The translations under genes and the position numbers were made by a program. The notes under the pieces were generated by a model that saw only the letters and a program-made list of their open reading frames with translations, did not search any database and was not told the origin of the DNA. Positions 56,709-64,000 of a DNA stretch of 64,000 nt are shown here, in pieces. Position 1 is the stretch's first letter; each line of letters opens with the position of its first letter. The stretch is from Pseudoduganella lurida (GTDB lineage Bacteria > Pseudomonadota > Gammaproteobacteria > Burkholderiales > Burkholderiaceae_D), in the NCBI RefSeq assembly GCF_007830455.1, contig NZ_VLLB01000001.1, forward strand, positions 1,302,001 through 1,366,000. The letters are read 5' to 3'.

Positions 56709-57242
56709 TTACACGGCCGGCTTGTACGCGGCCACGCCGTCCAGGATTTCCTGGCGCGCCGATTCCGGGCCTTCCCAGCCGTCGACCTTCACCCACTTGC
56801 CCGGCTCCAGGTCCTTGTAGTGCTCGAAGAAGTGCTGGATCTGCTGCAGGCGCAGGTCCTGCAGGTCTTCCGGCTTCTGCCAGTGCTTGTAGATCGGCAG
56901 GACCTTGTCGATCGGCACCGCCAGCACCTTCGCATCGACGCCGGATTCGTCCGTCATCTTCAGCACGCCGATGGCGCGGCAGCGCACCACCACGCCGGGG
57001 AACAGCGGGAACGGCGTGATGACCAGCACGTCCACCGGGTCGCCGTCCTGGGACAGCGTGTTCGGCACATAGCCGTAGTTGCACGGGTAGTGCATCGCGG
57101 TGCCCATGAAGCGGTCGACGAAGATGGCGCCCGATTCCTTGTCCACTTCGTACTTGATCGGATCGGCATTCATCGGGATCTCGATGATGACGTTGAAATC
57201 GTTCGGCACATCCTTGCCGGCTGGGACGTTATTCAGGCTCAT
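56709..57242 (-). CDS. ppa: Inorganic pyrophosphatase
   Basis: A 177-residue class I pyrophosphatase. Conserved active-site stretches are [40 protein letters not shown] with [12 protein letters not shown] (the family signature Asp residues), and [13 protein letters not shown]. The length is normal. It hydrolyses pyrophosphate from biosynthesis. It is monocistronic with an intrinsic terminator. Confidence 0.97.
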   Translation of the reverse strand: MSLNNVPAGKDVPNDFNVIIEIPMNADPIKYEVDKESGAIFVDRFMGTAMHYPCNYGYVPNTLSQDGDPVDVLVITPFPLFPGVVVRCRAIGVLKMTDESGVDAKVLAVPIDKVLPIYKHWQKPEDLQDLRLQQIQHFFEHYKDLEPGKWVKVDGWEGPESARQEILDGVAAYKPAV

Positions 57243-57662
57243 GGTTTTCCTCGTAAGTACGGCTTATCAATACAGCTTTATCAAAATGCTAAACCGCGCA
57301 ATTATAGCGAAATGCTAGCTGGTGCGGCGCTGGGAGTGTGGGCAGCTCTGCCAGCGAGCTGACGTTGCCTGCGAAGTCCGGGACCGGCGTGCGGCCGGGG
57401 TCTGGCCCGCAGCGCCCGGGACCGGGGATGGCATTGTTGACTTTGCCGCGGGTCTGACCCCAGCCGTTTGCAGGCATTGCGTCAATGCCGGCAAAAGGCT
57501 GGGGTCAGACCCGCGATGCGGGCTACGACAAAGATCGATGTCCCCGGCGCCGTGGGTCGGACCCCGGCCGTCCAGCTGTCCCGGGCAAAGATCAACGATA
57601 CGGGCGCTGTGGCTCAGGCCCTGGCTGCTGATGCATCCCGGGGCCCGGCCGTGCGTGGCTCG
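57243..57662. other. Gene-free stretch with an imperfect cruciform repeat
   Basis: About 420 bp between ppa and hemY. It contains the inverted repeat at 57448-57514 and degenerate relatives on either side (GGGTCTGACCCC-like and GGGCAAAGATCAACG-like pieces at 57400-57640). Frames through it have no recognisable protein. The part next to ppa (57243-57310) is AT-richer and should hold the ppa promoter. Confidence 0.5.
57448..57514. repeat. Long inverted repeat (GGGTCTGACCCCAGCC element)
   Basis: GCGGGTCTGACCCCAGCC (57448-57465) is perfectly complementary to GGCTGGGGTCAGACCCGC (57497-57514). The inner 31 bp are also nearly self-complementary (GGCATTG/CAATGCC, TTTGC/GCAAA), so the 67-bp unit folds into one long hairpin. 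Confidence 0.85.
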
Positions 57663-58859
57663 CTACAGGATCGTGGCCAGCGCGCACTGCCGGTAGTGGC
57701 TGGCGGCGGCTTCCGGCTGCTGCAGCGCTTCGTGCAGCTGGGCGAGCTTCAGGTGGGCGTCGCGCACCATGCGGGGGTCGGTCGCGTCGGACAGCGCCTG
57801 TTCCAGGTAGCGCTGCGCCTTGCCCCACAGCTTCTGCTTCAGGCACAGGGCGCCCAGCGTGAGCGCCAGCTCGGCATCGGCGGGACGCTCCAGCAGCCAC
57901 GCTTCGCAGTGCTCGATCTGGGCCAGCAGCGCGGCCGAACCCGCCGGCGCTGCGGCCTCCCGGTAGGCACGCACCACGCGGTCATCCCAGTTGGCGCGCA
58001 GCGATTCCTCGGCCACCTGGCGCGCATCGTCGTGCAGGCCGCGGGCGTTCAGTGCCGTGGCGGCGCGGCAGGCCACATAGGGTTTCACTCGGTCGACGGT
58101 GGGGATCGTCGACCAGACGCGCTTGAGCGACTCGGCGTCATGCGTCTTGTCGGACAGCAGGTCTTCGTAGGCCAGCTCGCGCAGCCGGGCCGACAGGGCC
58201 GGATGCAGGGCGCGGTGCTTGTCCAGCGAGCGCACCAGGCGCAGCACTTCCGGCCAGTTCTTGGCCTGCTGCTCGGCCTTCAGCGACCATTGCAGCGCAT
58301 GGATGTGGCGCGTGCCGCTGGCGTTCAGTTCGCGCACGGCGGCCAGTGCCGCTTCCGGCTGGTGGTCGTCGACCAGCAGTTCGGTGACCGTCATCAGGCG
58401 CGCGGTCTTCATGACGTTGTCGTCGGCAATCCGGGCCAGCCACTGGTCGCGGCGGGCGTGCTGGCGCATGCGGTGCGCGGCGCGGGCGCCGATCAGCGCG
58501 GCCACGCCGGCGTTTTCCGGCAGGTCCGCGGCACGCAACGCGGCTTTCTCGGCATGGCCGAAGCGGCCTTCGAACAGCGCCTTCAAGGCATCGCGCAGGC
58601 CCTTGTTGCCATCGCGTTCACGCTTGCGCTGGCGGTACTCGGCCACGCGCGCCGGCATGCGCATCGTGGCGCGCACGGCACGCACCACGGCATACAGCAG
58701 GACGAACAGCAGCACCTGCAGCACCACGAAGAAGTTCAGCGACAGGTCCATCCGGTACGGCGGATAGAACAGCGCCACGTTGCCGGGGTTGTAGCGGGCC
58801 GTCACGGCCACGCCGATGGCCGCGGCCATCAGTGCCAGTAACCAGAGGAAGACGCGCAT
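57663..58859 (-). CDS. hemY: HemY-like TPR membrane protein of heme biosynthesis
   Basis: A 398-residue protein. Two N-terminal membrane helices (MRVFLWLLALMAAAIGVAVT, LNFFVVLQVLLFVLLYAVVR) are followed by a TPR-rich cytosolic part (RFGHAEKAALRAADLPENAG, ADAELALTLGALCLKQKLWG, KAQRYLEQALSDATDPR). This is the proteobacterial HemY, a heme-gene-linked protein distinct from the oxidase of the same name. Its start overlaps the hemX stop in a TGATG junction. It ends the hemC-D-X-Y operon. Confidence 0.92.
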   Translation of the reverse strand: MRVFLWLLALMAAAIGVAVTARYNPGNVALFYPPYRMDLSLNFFVVLQVLLFVLLYAVVRAVRATMRMPARVAEYRQRKRERDGNKGLRDALKALFEGRFGHAEKAALRAADLPENAGVAALIGARAAHRMRQHARRDQWLARIADDNVMKTARLMTVTELLVDDHQPEAALAAVRELNASGTRHIHALQWSLKAEQQAKNWPEVLRLVRSLDKHRALHPALSARLRELAYEDLLSDKTHDAESLKRVWSTIPTVDRVKPYVACRAATALNARGLHDDARQVAEESLRANWDDRVVRAYREAAAPAGSAALLAQIEHCEAWLLERPADAELALTLGALCLKQKLWGKAQRYLEQALSDATDPRMVRDAHLKLAQLHEALQQPEAAASHYRQCALATIL

Positions 58860-60031
58860 CAGGGCTTCGCCTTGTAGTTGCGCACCGCGTTCAGGCTGTC
58901 GGCCAGCGTGGGCATCTCGATGGCGAGGTTGCTGCCCTGGACCTGGCGCAGCAGCGCCTGCACCGTTTGCGTCTGCCGCGCGCGCGTGTCGAAGTAGCGC
59001 AGCAGCGTTTCCTGCGCCGCCAGCAGGTCGGTACGGAAGGCGCCTTCGTTGCGCGACAACAGCGCCATGCGCGCATTCAGCAGGCGCAGCTTCAGGTTCT
59101 CGCGCAGGAAGTACGCGTGCTCCGGCGCCAGCATCATCGACTCGGGATTGTCCACGGTCCGCACGCGCACCAGCTGGCGCACGTCCGTCCACATCTCGCT
59201 GCTCCAGCCGTTCCAGGCGCCCTGCAGGCGGGTCACCCAGGTATCCTGCGGCACCACGGGTTCCATCTGCGGCGCCGGGCTGGCGGGCTTGCCGCCGCGC
59301 GCGCCCTTCTTCTGCAGCGGCGCGGCCGGTGCCGGCGTGGCATCGGCCAGCATCGGCAGCGTGTCGACCTGCGCGATCACGTTGTCGAGGCGGACGGCCA
59401 GACCCACCGAATCGACGCTCGGCAGTGCCTTGAGCTTTTCCGCATCGCGCGCGATGGCGCGGCGGATGGTGATGAACTGCGGCTTGTCGGAGCGGGACAG
59501 GCTGCGGTCGGCGTTCTGCAGCGCGATCAGCGCACCGGGCACATTGCCGGCCAGCTGCAGCTGCTGGCTGGCGGTGGACAGCACCTGTTCGATCTCGGCC
59601 AGCGCCCAGTCGTCGCGGTTGCGCGACATGTCGTTGTAGAGCTGCTCGAGGGCCAGCTGCTGCGACTGCGCTTCCTGCTGGCGGTTCTCCAGCACGCCCA
59701 CCTTCACTTGCAGCTCGCGGGTGCCTTCCTGGACCGACTTGACGATCTGGTTGCTCTCCACGTTCACCGTATCGGCCTTCTGCAGCCGCTGCGCCATTTC
59801 CTCGCGCAGCTTGCGCATCTGCGTGTGCGTGTTGAACGCATGCCCGGCCAGCAGCACGGCCAGCAGCAGGGAAGCGATCGTGAGCGAGCGGTTCGTCAGG
59901 CCCGCATGCCGCAAAGCCGCCGGCTCGGGTGCGACGGGAATGGCCTGGGCTGCATGGGTTGTCCCCTGGGCTGCCCCCTGGGGGGCGCCCTGCGGTGCGG
60001 CCGGGTCGGGTAAGGTAGGCAGTTCGTTCAT
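58859..60031 (-). CDS. hemX: HemX-like membrane protein
   Basis: A 390-residue protein. A Pro/Ala/Gln-rich cytosolic N-terminus is followed by one membrane helix (LTIASLLLAVLLAGHAF) and a long coiled coil (KLREEMAQRLQKADTVNVES, LQVKVGVLENRQQEAQSQQL). The HemX core is WALAEIEQVLSTASQQLQLA and APEHAYFLRENLKLRLLNAR. It is often annotated as uroporphyrinogen-III C-methyltransferase, but no methyltransferase motif is visible. It overlaps hemD by 4 nt and hemY by 1 nt. Confidence 0.92.
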   Translation of the reverse strand: MNELPTLPDPAAPQGAPQGAAQGTTHAAQAIPVAPEPAALRHAGLTNRSLTIASLLLAVLLAGHAFNTHTQMRKLREEMAQRLQKADTVNVESNQIVKSVQEGTRELQVKVGVLENRQQEAQSQQLALEQLYNDMSRNRDDWALAEIEQVLSTASQQLQLAGNVPGALIALQNADRSLSRSDKPQFITIRRAIARDAEKLKALPSVDSVGLAVRLDNVIAQVDTLPMLADATPAPAAPLQKKGARGGKPASPAPQMEPVVPQDTWVTRLQGAWNGWSSEMWTDVRQLVRVRTVDNPESMMLAPEHAYFLRENLKLRLLNARMALLSRNEGAFRTDLLAAQETLLRYFDTRARQTQTVQALLRQVQGSNLAIEMPTLADSLNAVRNYKAKP

Positions 60032-60804
60032 GGGCGTGATTGTAACGCGGCGAGCAGGCGCTCGTCGCCGGAACCGGTGAGCGTAATCCGGGTGAAACCC
60101 AGCGCGGCCGCCGTTTCGGCAATCCGGGCGTGCGGCACGATCAGATGTTGTTGTTGCATCTTTGCAACAACGTCATGTTCCGGACGCTGCATCCCTGCCA
60201 GCAGGCCGAGCAGGCCGCGCAGGGCTTCCGAGCTGGTGACGATCCAGTCGTTCTGCACGGTGAGCAAATCGGTGAGCCGGGCCGCCAGTTCAGGCGTGAG
60301 TGGCGGCACGCCGCGGCGGTAGGCAGCGACCGTGGTGACATGGGCGCCGGCCGCGCGCAGGCCATCGGCCATCAGCTCGCGGCCCGTTTCGCCGCGCACG
60401 ATCAGCACCTCGCGGCCGTTCAGCGCGGCCAGGTCGAGCGTTTCCAGCAGGTGTTCGGAATCGCTGTGCGCCGTATCGGCCGGGCTGACGATGTGGACCT
60501 TGTCGTCCGTGATGCCATGCGCGGCCAGCGCCATGCGGCTGCCCTCGCCCAGCACGGCCAGCGTCACGCCGGGCGGCCAGGCATCGATGTGGGCGAATGC
60601 CGCATCGATCGCGTTCGGCGACACGAAGGCCACCAGCGCGAATTCATGCAGCCGGGCGAGCACGGCGCGCAGCGGCGCCGGGTCGGGCAAGGGGGTGATG
60701 TCCAGCAGCGGCAGCACGGCCACGGTGCGGCCCAGCGCCGCCACCCGTTCGGCCAGCGGCAGCGCCTGCGCGCGGGGACGGGTGATGACGACGGTGCCCG
60801 GCAT
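60028..60804 (-). CDS. hemD: Uroporphyrinogen-III synthase
   Basis: A 258-residue protein from MPGTVVITRPRAQALPLAER. HemD landmarks are VLPLLDITPLPDPAPLRAVL, FALVAFVSPNAIDAAFAHID, REVLIVRGETGRELMADGLR, VTTVAAYRRGVP and WIVTSSEALRGLLGLL. It closes and isomerises hydroxymethylbilane to uroporphyrinogen III. It starts 28 bp after hemC and overlaps hemX by 4 nt. Confidence 0.93.
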   Translation of the reverse strand: MPGTVVITRPRAQALPLAERVAALGRTVAVLPLLDITPLPDPAPLRAVLARLHEFALVAFVSPNAIDAAFAHIDAWPPGVTLAVLGEGSRMALAAHGITDDKVHIVSPADTAHSDSEHLLETLDLAALNGREVLIVRGETGRELMADGLRAAGAHVTTVAAYRRGVPPLTPELAARLTDLLTVQNDWIVTSSEALRGLLGLLAGMQRPEHDVVAKMQQQHLIVPHARIAETAAALGFTRITLTGSGDERLLAALQSRP

Positions 60805-60832
60805 CGCGCCGCTAGTCGACACTGAGGGCCAC

Positions 60833-61819
60833 TCAGTCGTCCGCCCCGTCTGCCTCGGCCAGGCAGGACTGCAGGATCGCCACGGCATCCTGCTCGCGGA
60901 GCTTGTCCGACACCTGGTCGCCCAGCTGCGTGGCATCGGTGGCCGGGCCGTGCACTTCGGCGCTGGCGACCCGCTTGCCGTCCGGCGTGGCAACCATCGC
61001 GCGCAGGTGCATCGTGCCGTTCTCGATGGTGGCATGCGCGGCCAGCGGCACCTGGCAGCTGCCGCCGAACACCTTCGACACGCGGCGCTCGGCGGTGACG
61101 GCCTGCGACGTGACCACGTGGTTCAGCGGCGCCAGCAGCGCGATCATGTCCACGCCGTCCGTGCGTTCGGCGATCTCGATCGCCATGGCACCCTGCCCGG
61201 CGGCCGGCAGGCTGTCGTCCGGATCGAGCAGTGCGCGGATGCGCTGCGGCAGGCCCAGGCGCTTCAGGCCCGCGGCGGCCAGGATGATGGCCGCGTAATC
61301 GCCCCGATCGAGCTTGCCGAGACGCGTGTCGAGGTTGCCGCGCAGAGGCTTGATCACCAGGTGCGGGTAGCGTGCGGCGATCAGGGACTGGCGGCGCAGG
61401 CTGCTGGTGCCGACGATGGCGCCGGCCGGCAGGTCGGCCAGCGACGCGTAATCGTTGGAGACGAAGGCATCGCGCGGATCTTCCCGTTCCAGCACCGCGG
61501 CCAGCGCGAAGCCGTCCGGCAGCTCCATCGGCACGTCCTTCAGCGAGTGCACGGCCAGGTCGGCGCGGCCTTCGGCCATCGCCACCTCCAGCTCCTTCAC
61601 GAACAGGCCCTTGCCACCCACCTTCGACAGCGTGCGGTCGAGGATCTGGTCGCCGCGCGTCGTCATGCCGAGAATTTCAACGCTGCACTGCGGATATAAT
61701 TGTGACAAGCGATCGCGCACGTGCTCGGCCTGCCAGAGGGCGAGCCGGCTCTCGCGCGAGGCGATCACCAGTCGGGACGGGATGTTCACTTCCACTGTAT
61801 TCGAAGCCGTAGTATTCAA
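60833..61819 (-). CDS. hemC: Hydroxymethylbilane synthase
   Basis: A 328-residue porphobilinogen deaminase. Visible are [76 protein letters not shown] and [20 protein letters not shown]. The Cys that carries the dipyrromethane cofactor is in [13 protein letters not shown]. It is the first gene of hemC-D-X-Y and divergent from ppc. An in-frame Met-poor N-terminus ([16 protein letters not shown]) is plausible. Confidence 0.96.
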   Translation of the reverse strand: MNTTASNTVEVNIPSRLVIASRESRLALWQAEHVRDRLSQLYPQCSVEILGMTTRGDQILDRTLSKVGGKGLFVKELEVAMAEGRADLAVHSLKDVPMELPDGFALAAVLEREDPRDAFVSNDYASLADLPAGAIVGTSSLRRQSLIAARYPHLVIKPLRGNLDTRLGKLDRGDYAAIILAAAGLKRLGLPQRIRALLDPDDSLPAAGQGAMAIEIAERTDGVDMIALLAPLNHVVTSQAVTAERRVSKVFGGSCQVPLAAHATIENGTMHLRAMVATPDGKRVASAEVHGPATDATQLGDQVSDKLREQDAVAILQSCLAEADGADD

Positions 61820-61989
61820 CTGTTGTCTTTCACTGTTCTACTGATGTTTTCGCTGTCGCCGCTACGTATCCGTGCCGGCCAGTTACCGGAGCAGGCTCGA
61901 ACCATAAATTCTAGCATGCGCCATTCACGCAGCATGGGACCACCCCGCCCTGCACCGCCTTTGGTTTTTTCATTTTGCTCCGTTCAATC

Positions 61990-64000
61990 ATGATCAATTC
62001 AGTCAATGCAACTGCAACCGAAGAACAGCCCGGCGAAGACAAGGACGCGCCGCTGAAGGAAGATATCCGCCTGCTGGGCCGCCTGCTCGGCGACGTGCTG
62101 CGCGAACAGGAAGGCGAAGAAGTGTTTGCCGTGGTGGAGACCATCCGCCAGACCGCCGTGCGCTTCCGGCGCGAGGCCGATGCCGGTGCGGCGAAGGAGC
62201 TCGACGGCATGCTCAAGATCCTCACGCGCGAGCAGACGATCACGGTGGTGCGCGCGTTCTCCTACTTCTCGCACCTGGCCAATATCGCCGAGGACCAGCA
62301 CCACATCCGCCGCCGCCGCGCGCACCTGCTGCGCGGCTCGAAGCCGCAGCGCGGCACCATCCTCGATGCGCTGGCCAAGCTGAAGGACGCCGGCGTGGAC
62401 AAGTCCACCGTCGAAACGTTCTTCGGCGAAGCGCTGATCGCGCCGGTGCTGACGGCCCACCCGACCGAGGTGCAGCGCAAGTCCACGCTCGATGCCGAGC
62501 ACGCGATCGCCCGCCTGCTGGCCGAGCGGGAGCAGCCGCTCACGCCGAAGGAAGCGGCGGCCAACCTGCACATGCTGCGCGTGAAGATCGCCACGCTGTG
62601 GCAGACCCGCATGCTGCGCTATACGAAGCTGACGGTGGCCGACGAGATCGAGAACGCCCTGTCCTATTACCGCATCACCTTCCTGCGCGAAGTGCCGGCC
62701 CTGTACGACGACGTGGAAGAAGACATCGCGCGCCAGTACGAAGGCGAGGATGCGGCACCGGTGCACATCGACCGCGCCTACCTGCAGATGGGCAGCTGGA
62801 TCGGCGGCGACCGCGACGGCAACCCGAACGTGAACGCGGACACGATGCAGCACGCGCTGGCCCGCCACGCCACGACCATCCTCGATTTCTACCTCGATGA
62901 AGCCCATGCGCTGGGCGCCGACCTGTCCGTCTCCACGCTGATGGTGCCGTGCACGCCCGCGCTGAAGGCGCTGGCCGATGCGTCGCCGGACCAGTCCGAC
63001 CACCGCGCGGACGAGCCGTACCGCCGCGCGCTGATCGGCATCTACGCGCGCCTGGCCAGCACGGCCCGGGCGCTGGGCGCCGCCAACATCCTGCGCAAGG
63101 AAGTCGGTCATGCCGAGCCATACCCGGATGCCGCCGCGTTCTCGCAGGACCTGCAGGTGCTGGTCGACTCGCTGGAAGCCAACCACGGCGGCCTGCTGGC
63201 CCGCCCGCGCCTGACGACCCTGAAACGCGCCGCCGAGGTGTTCGGCTTCCACCTGGCCTCGCTGGACATGCGCCAGAGTTCGGACGTGCACGAACGCGTG
63301 CTGGCCGAGCTGTTCGCCCGCGCCGGTGCGCATGCCGACTACCCGTCGCTGGACGAGGACGCGAAGGTCAAGCTGCTGCTGGAAGAGCTGGCGCAACCGC
63401 GCCTGCTGTACTCGCCGTACATCGAGTATTCGGACGAGACGCAGTCCGAGCTGGGCGTGTTCCGCGCCGCCCGCGAAATCCGTCACCGCTACGGCGAGCG
63501 GGCCATCCGCAACTACATCATCTCGCACACCGAAACCGTGTCCGACCTGCTGGAAGTGCTCGTGCTGCAGCAGGAAACCGGGCTGCTGCGCCGTGACGGC
63601 GAAGGCAATGCCACGGCGGACCTGATGGTGATCCCGCTGTTCGAGACCATTCCCGACCTGCAGCGCGCCGCCGGCATCATGCAGGAGGTGATGGCGCTGC
63701 CGCTGGTGAAGGGGCTGATCGAACAGCGCGGCCAGATCCAGGAAGTGATGCTGGGATATTCGGATTCGAACAAGGATGGCGGCTTCCTCACGTCCACGTG
63801 GGAGCTGTACAAGGCCGAGATCGCGCTGGTCGAGGTCTTTGCGAAAGCGGGCGTGAAGATGCGCCTGTTCCATGGCCGCGGCGGCACGGTGGGCCGTGGC
63901 GGCGGCCCGAGCTACGAAGCCATCCTGGCGCAGCCCAAAGGCACCGTGAACGGCCAGATCCGCCTGACGGAACAGGGCGAGATCATCGCCTCGAAATTCT
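61990..64000 (+). CDS. ppc: Phosphoenolpyruvate carboxylase, 3' end outside window
   Basis: The first 670 residues are visible, about 70% of a usual PEPC. The catalytic His is in PVLTAHPTEVQRKSTLDAEH. Other conserved blocks are SWIGGDRDGNPNVNADTM, FGFHLASLDMRQSSDVHERV, MLGYSDSNKDGGFLTSTWEL and RLFHGRGGTVGRGGGPSYEA. It makes oxaloacetate from PEP and bicarbonate. It is divergent from hemC. No Shine-Dalgarno is obvious before the ATG at 61990. Confidence 0.95.
   Translation, partial: MINSVNATATEEQPGEDKDAPLKEDIRLLGRLLGDVLREQEGEEVFAVVETIRQTAVRFRREADAGAAKELDGMLKILTREQTITVVRAFSYFSHLANIAEDQHHIRRRRAHLLRGSKPQRGTILDALAKLKDAGVDKSTVETFFGEALIAPVLTAHPTEVQRKSTLDAEHAIARLLAEREQPLTPKEAAANLHMLRVKIATLWQTRMLRYTKLTVADEIENALSYYRITFLREVPALYDDVEEDIARQYEGEDAAPVHIDRAYLQMGSWIGGDRDGNPNVNADTMQHALARHATTILDFYLDEAHALGADLSVSTLMVPCTPALKALADASPDQSDHRADEPYRRALIGIYARLASTARALGAANILRKEVGHAEPYPDAAAFSQDLQVLVDSLEANHGGLLARPRLTTLKRAAEVFGFHLASLDMRQSSDVHERVLAELFARAGAHADYPSLDEDAKVKLLLEELAQPRLLYSPYIEYSDETQSELGVFRAAREIRHRYGERAIRNYIISHTETVSDLLEVLVLQQETGLLRRDGEGNATADLMVIPLFETIPDLQRAAGIMQEVMALPLVKGLIEQRGQIQEVMLGYSDSNKDGGFLTSTWELYKAEIALVEVFAKAGVKMRLFHGRGGTVGRGGGPSYEAILAQPKGTVNGQIRLTEQGEIIASKF

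Noticed and set aside
58859..60031. Annotation of HemX as an active uroporphyrinogen-III methyltransferase.
   Set aside because: No SAM-binding or CobA-type motif is visible; the protein is a one-helix coiled-coil HemX, so the enzymatic name was not used.
61999..63873. A 624-residue minus-strand open frame.
   Set aside because: It is antisense to ppc, whose own frame has clear catalytic motifs.

Overview
The window is GC-rich DNA densely packed with genes on both strands. Gene content and order point to a betaproteobacterium of the Oxalobacteraceae, most like the Massilia/Telluria/Duganella group. The evidence is the hemC-hemD-hemX-hemY run divergent from ppc, nadE followed by a P-II gene, trxB divergent from ftsK-lolA-rarA, serS next to tRNA-Ser genes, and dispersed hairpin repeats. 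This assignment is inferred from sequence recognition; no database search was run.

Layout: (1) 1-2.6 kb, a minus-strand run DUF2239 / GIY-YIG / MarR / OsmC-YcaO, with a strong promoter that overlaps two near-identical palindromes. (2) 2.7-9.8 kb, mixed small genes, a DUF2231 membrane protein overlapping a PQQ-dehydrogenase-like lipoprotein, an unrecognised 219-residue protein, and a catalase-like peroxidase translationally coupled to a cytochrome b561. (3) 10-12 kb, one large protein joining a ferritin-like domain, a 4Fe-4S-type domain and two CDGSH domains. (4) 12-24.3 kb, redox and regulator genes: an HxlR regulator divergent from an NADP-oxidoreductase/SDR pair, a MocR regulator, a formaldehyde dehydrogenase, a truncated carboxymuconolactone-decarboxylase-like ORF, a LysR regulator, an orphan PaoC-type molybdenum subunit and an esterase. 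(5) 24.4-27.6 kb, an arsRBCH arsenic-resistance operon with a palindromic operator. (6) 27.6-32.9 kb, a three-gene operon (MDR / MBL lipoprotein / DUF2306) divergent from an AraC regulator, then a YbaK / Lrp pair with a broken aminotransferase remnant. (7) 32.9-33.7 kb, the scar of an old integration: a frameshifted tyrosine-integrase fragment and a tRNA 3'-end-like fragment beside two tRNA-Ser(CGA) genes. (8) 33.7-44.8 kb, the conserved serS ... rarA-lolA-ftsK / trxB-smr block, interrupted by about 3.5 kb carrying three paralogous small membrane proteins, an EI24-like protein, a YciI protein and an alpha/beta hydrolase. (9) 44.8-57.7 kb, a hairpin repeat array, a TRIC channel, P-II/nadE, a TonB receptor, a FemAB-like acyltransferase, a HupE-like plus Ig/DUF3500 lipoprotein pair, and ppa. 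(10) 57.7-64 kb, hemY-hemX-hemD-hemC and the start of ppc.

Housekeeping functions are cell division and chromosome segregation (ftsK), lipoprotein trafficking (lolA), replication-fork repair (rarA), serine charging (serS and two tRNA-Ser), thiol redox (trxB), NAD synthesis with nitrogen signalling (nadE, P-II), pyrophosphate removal (ppa), early tetrapyrrole synthesis (hemC, hemD) and anaplerosis (ppc). The rest is accessory stress and detoxification: arsenic, formaldehyde, peroxide and aldehydes.

I found no CRISPR array, rRNA, intact transposase or prophage. The least explained structures are the three-member small-protein family with duplicated regulatory DNA at 35.1-37.1 kb, the ferritin/4Fe-4S/2xCDGSH fusion at 10 kb, and the integrase/tRNA scar at 33 kb.
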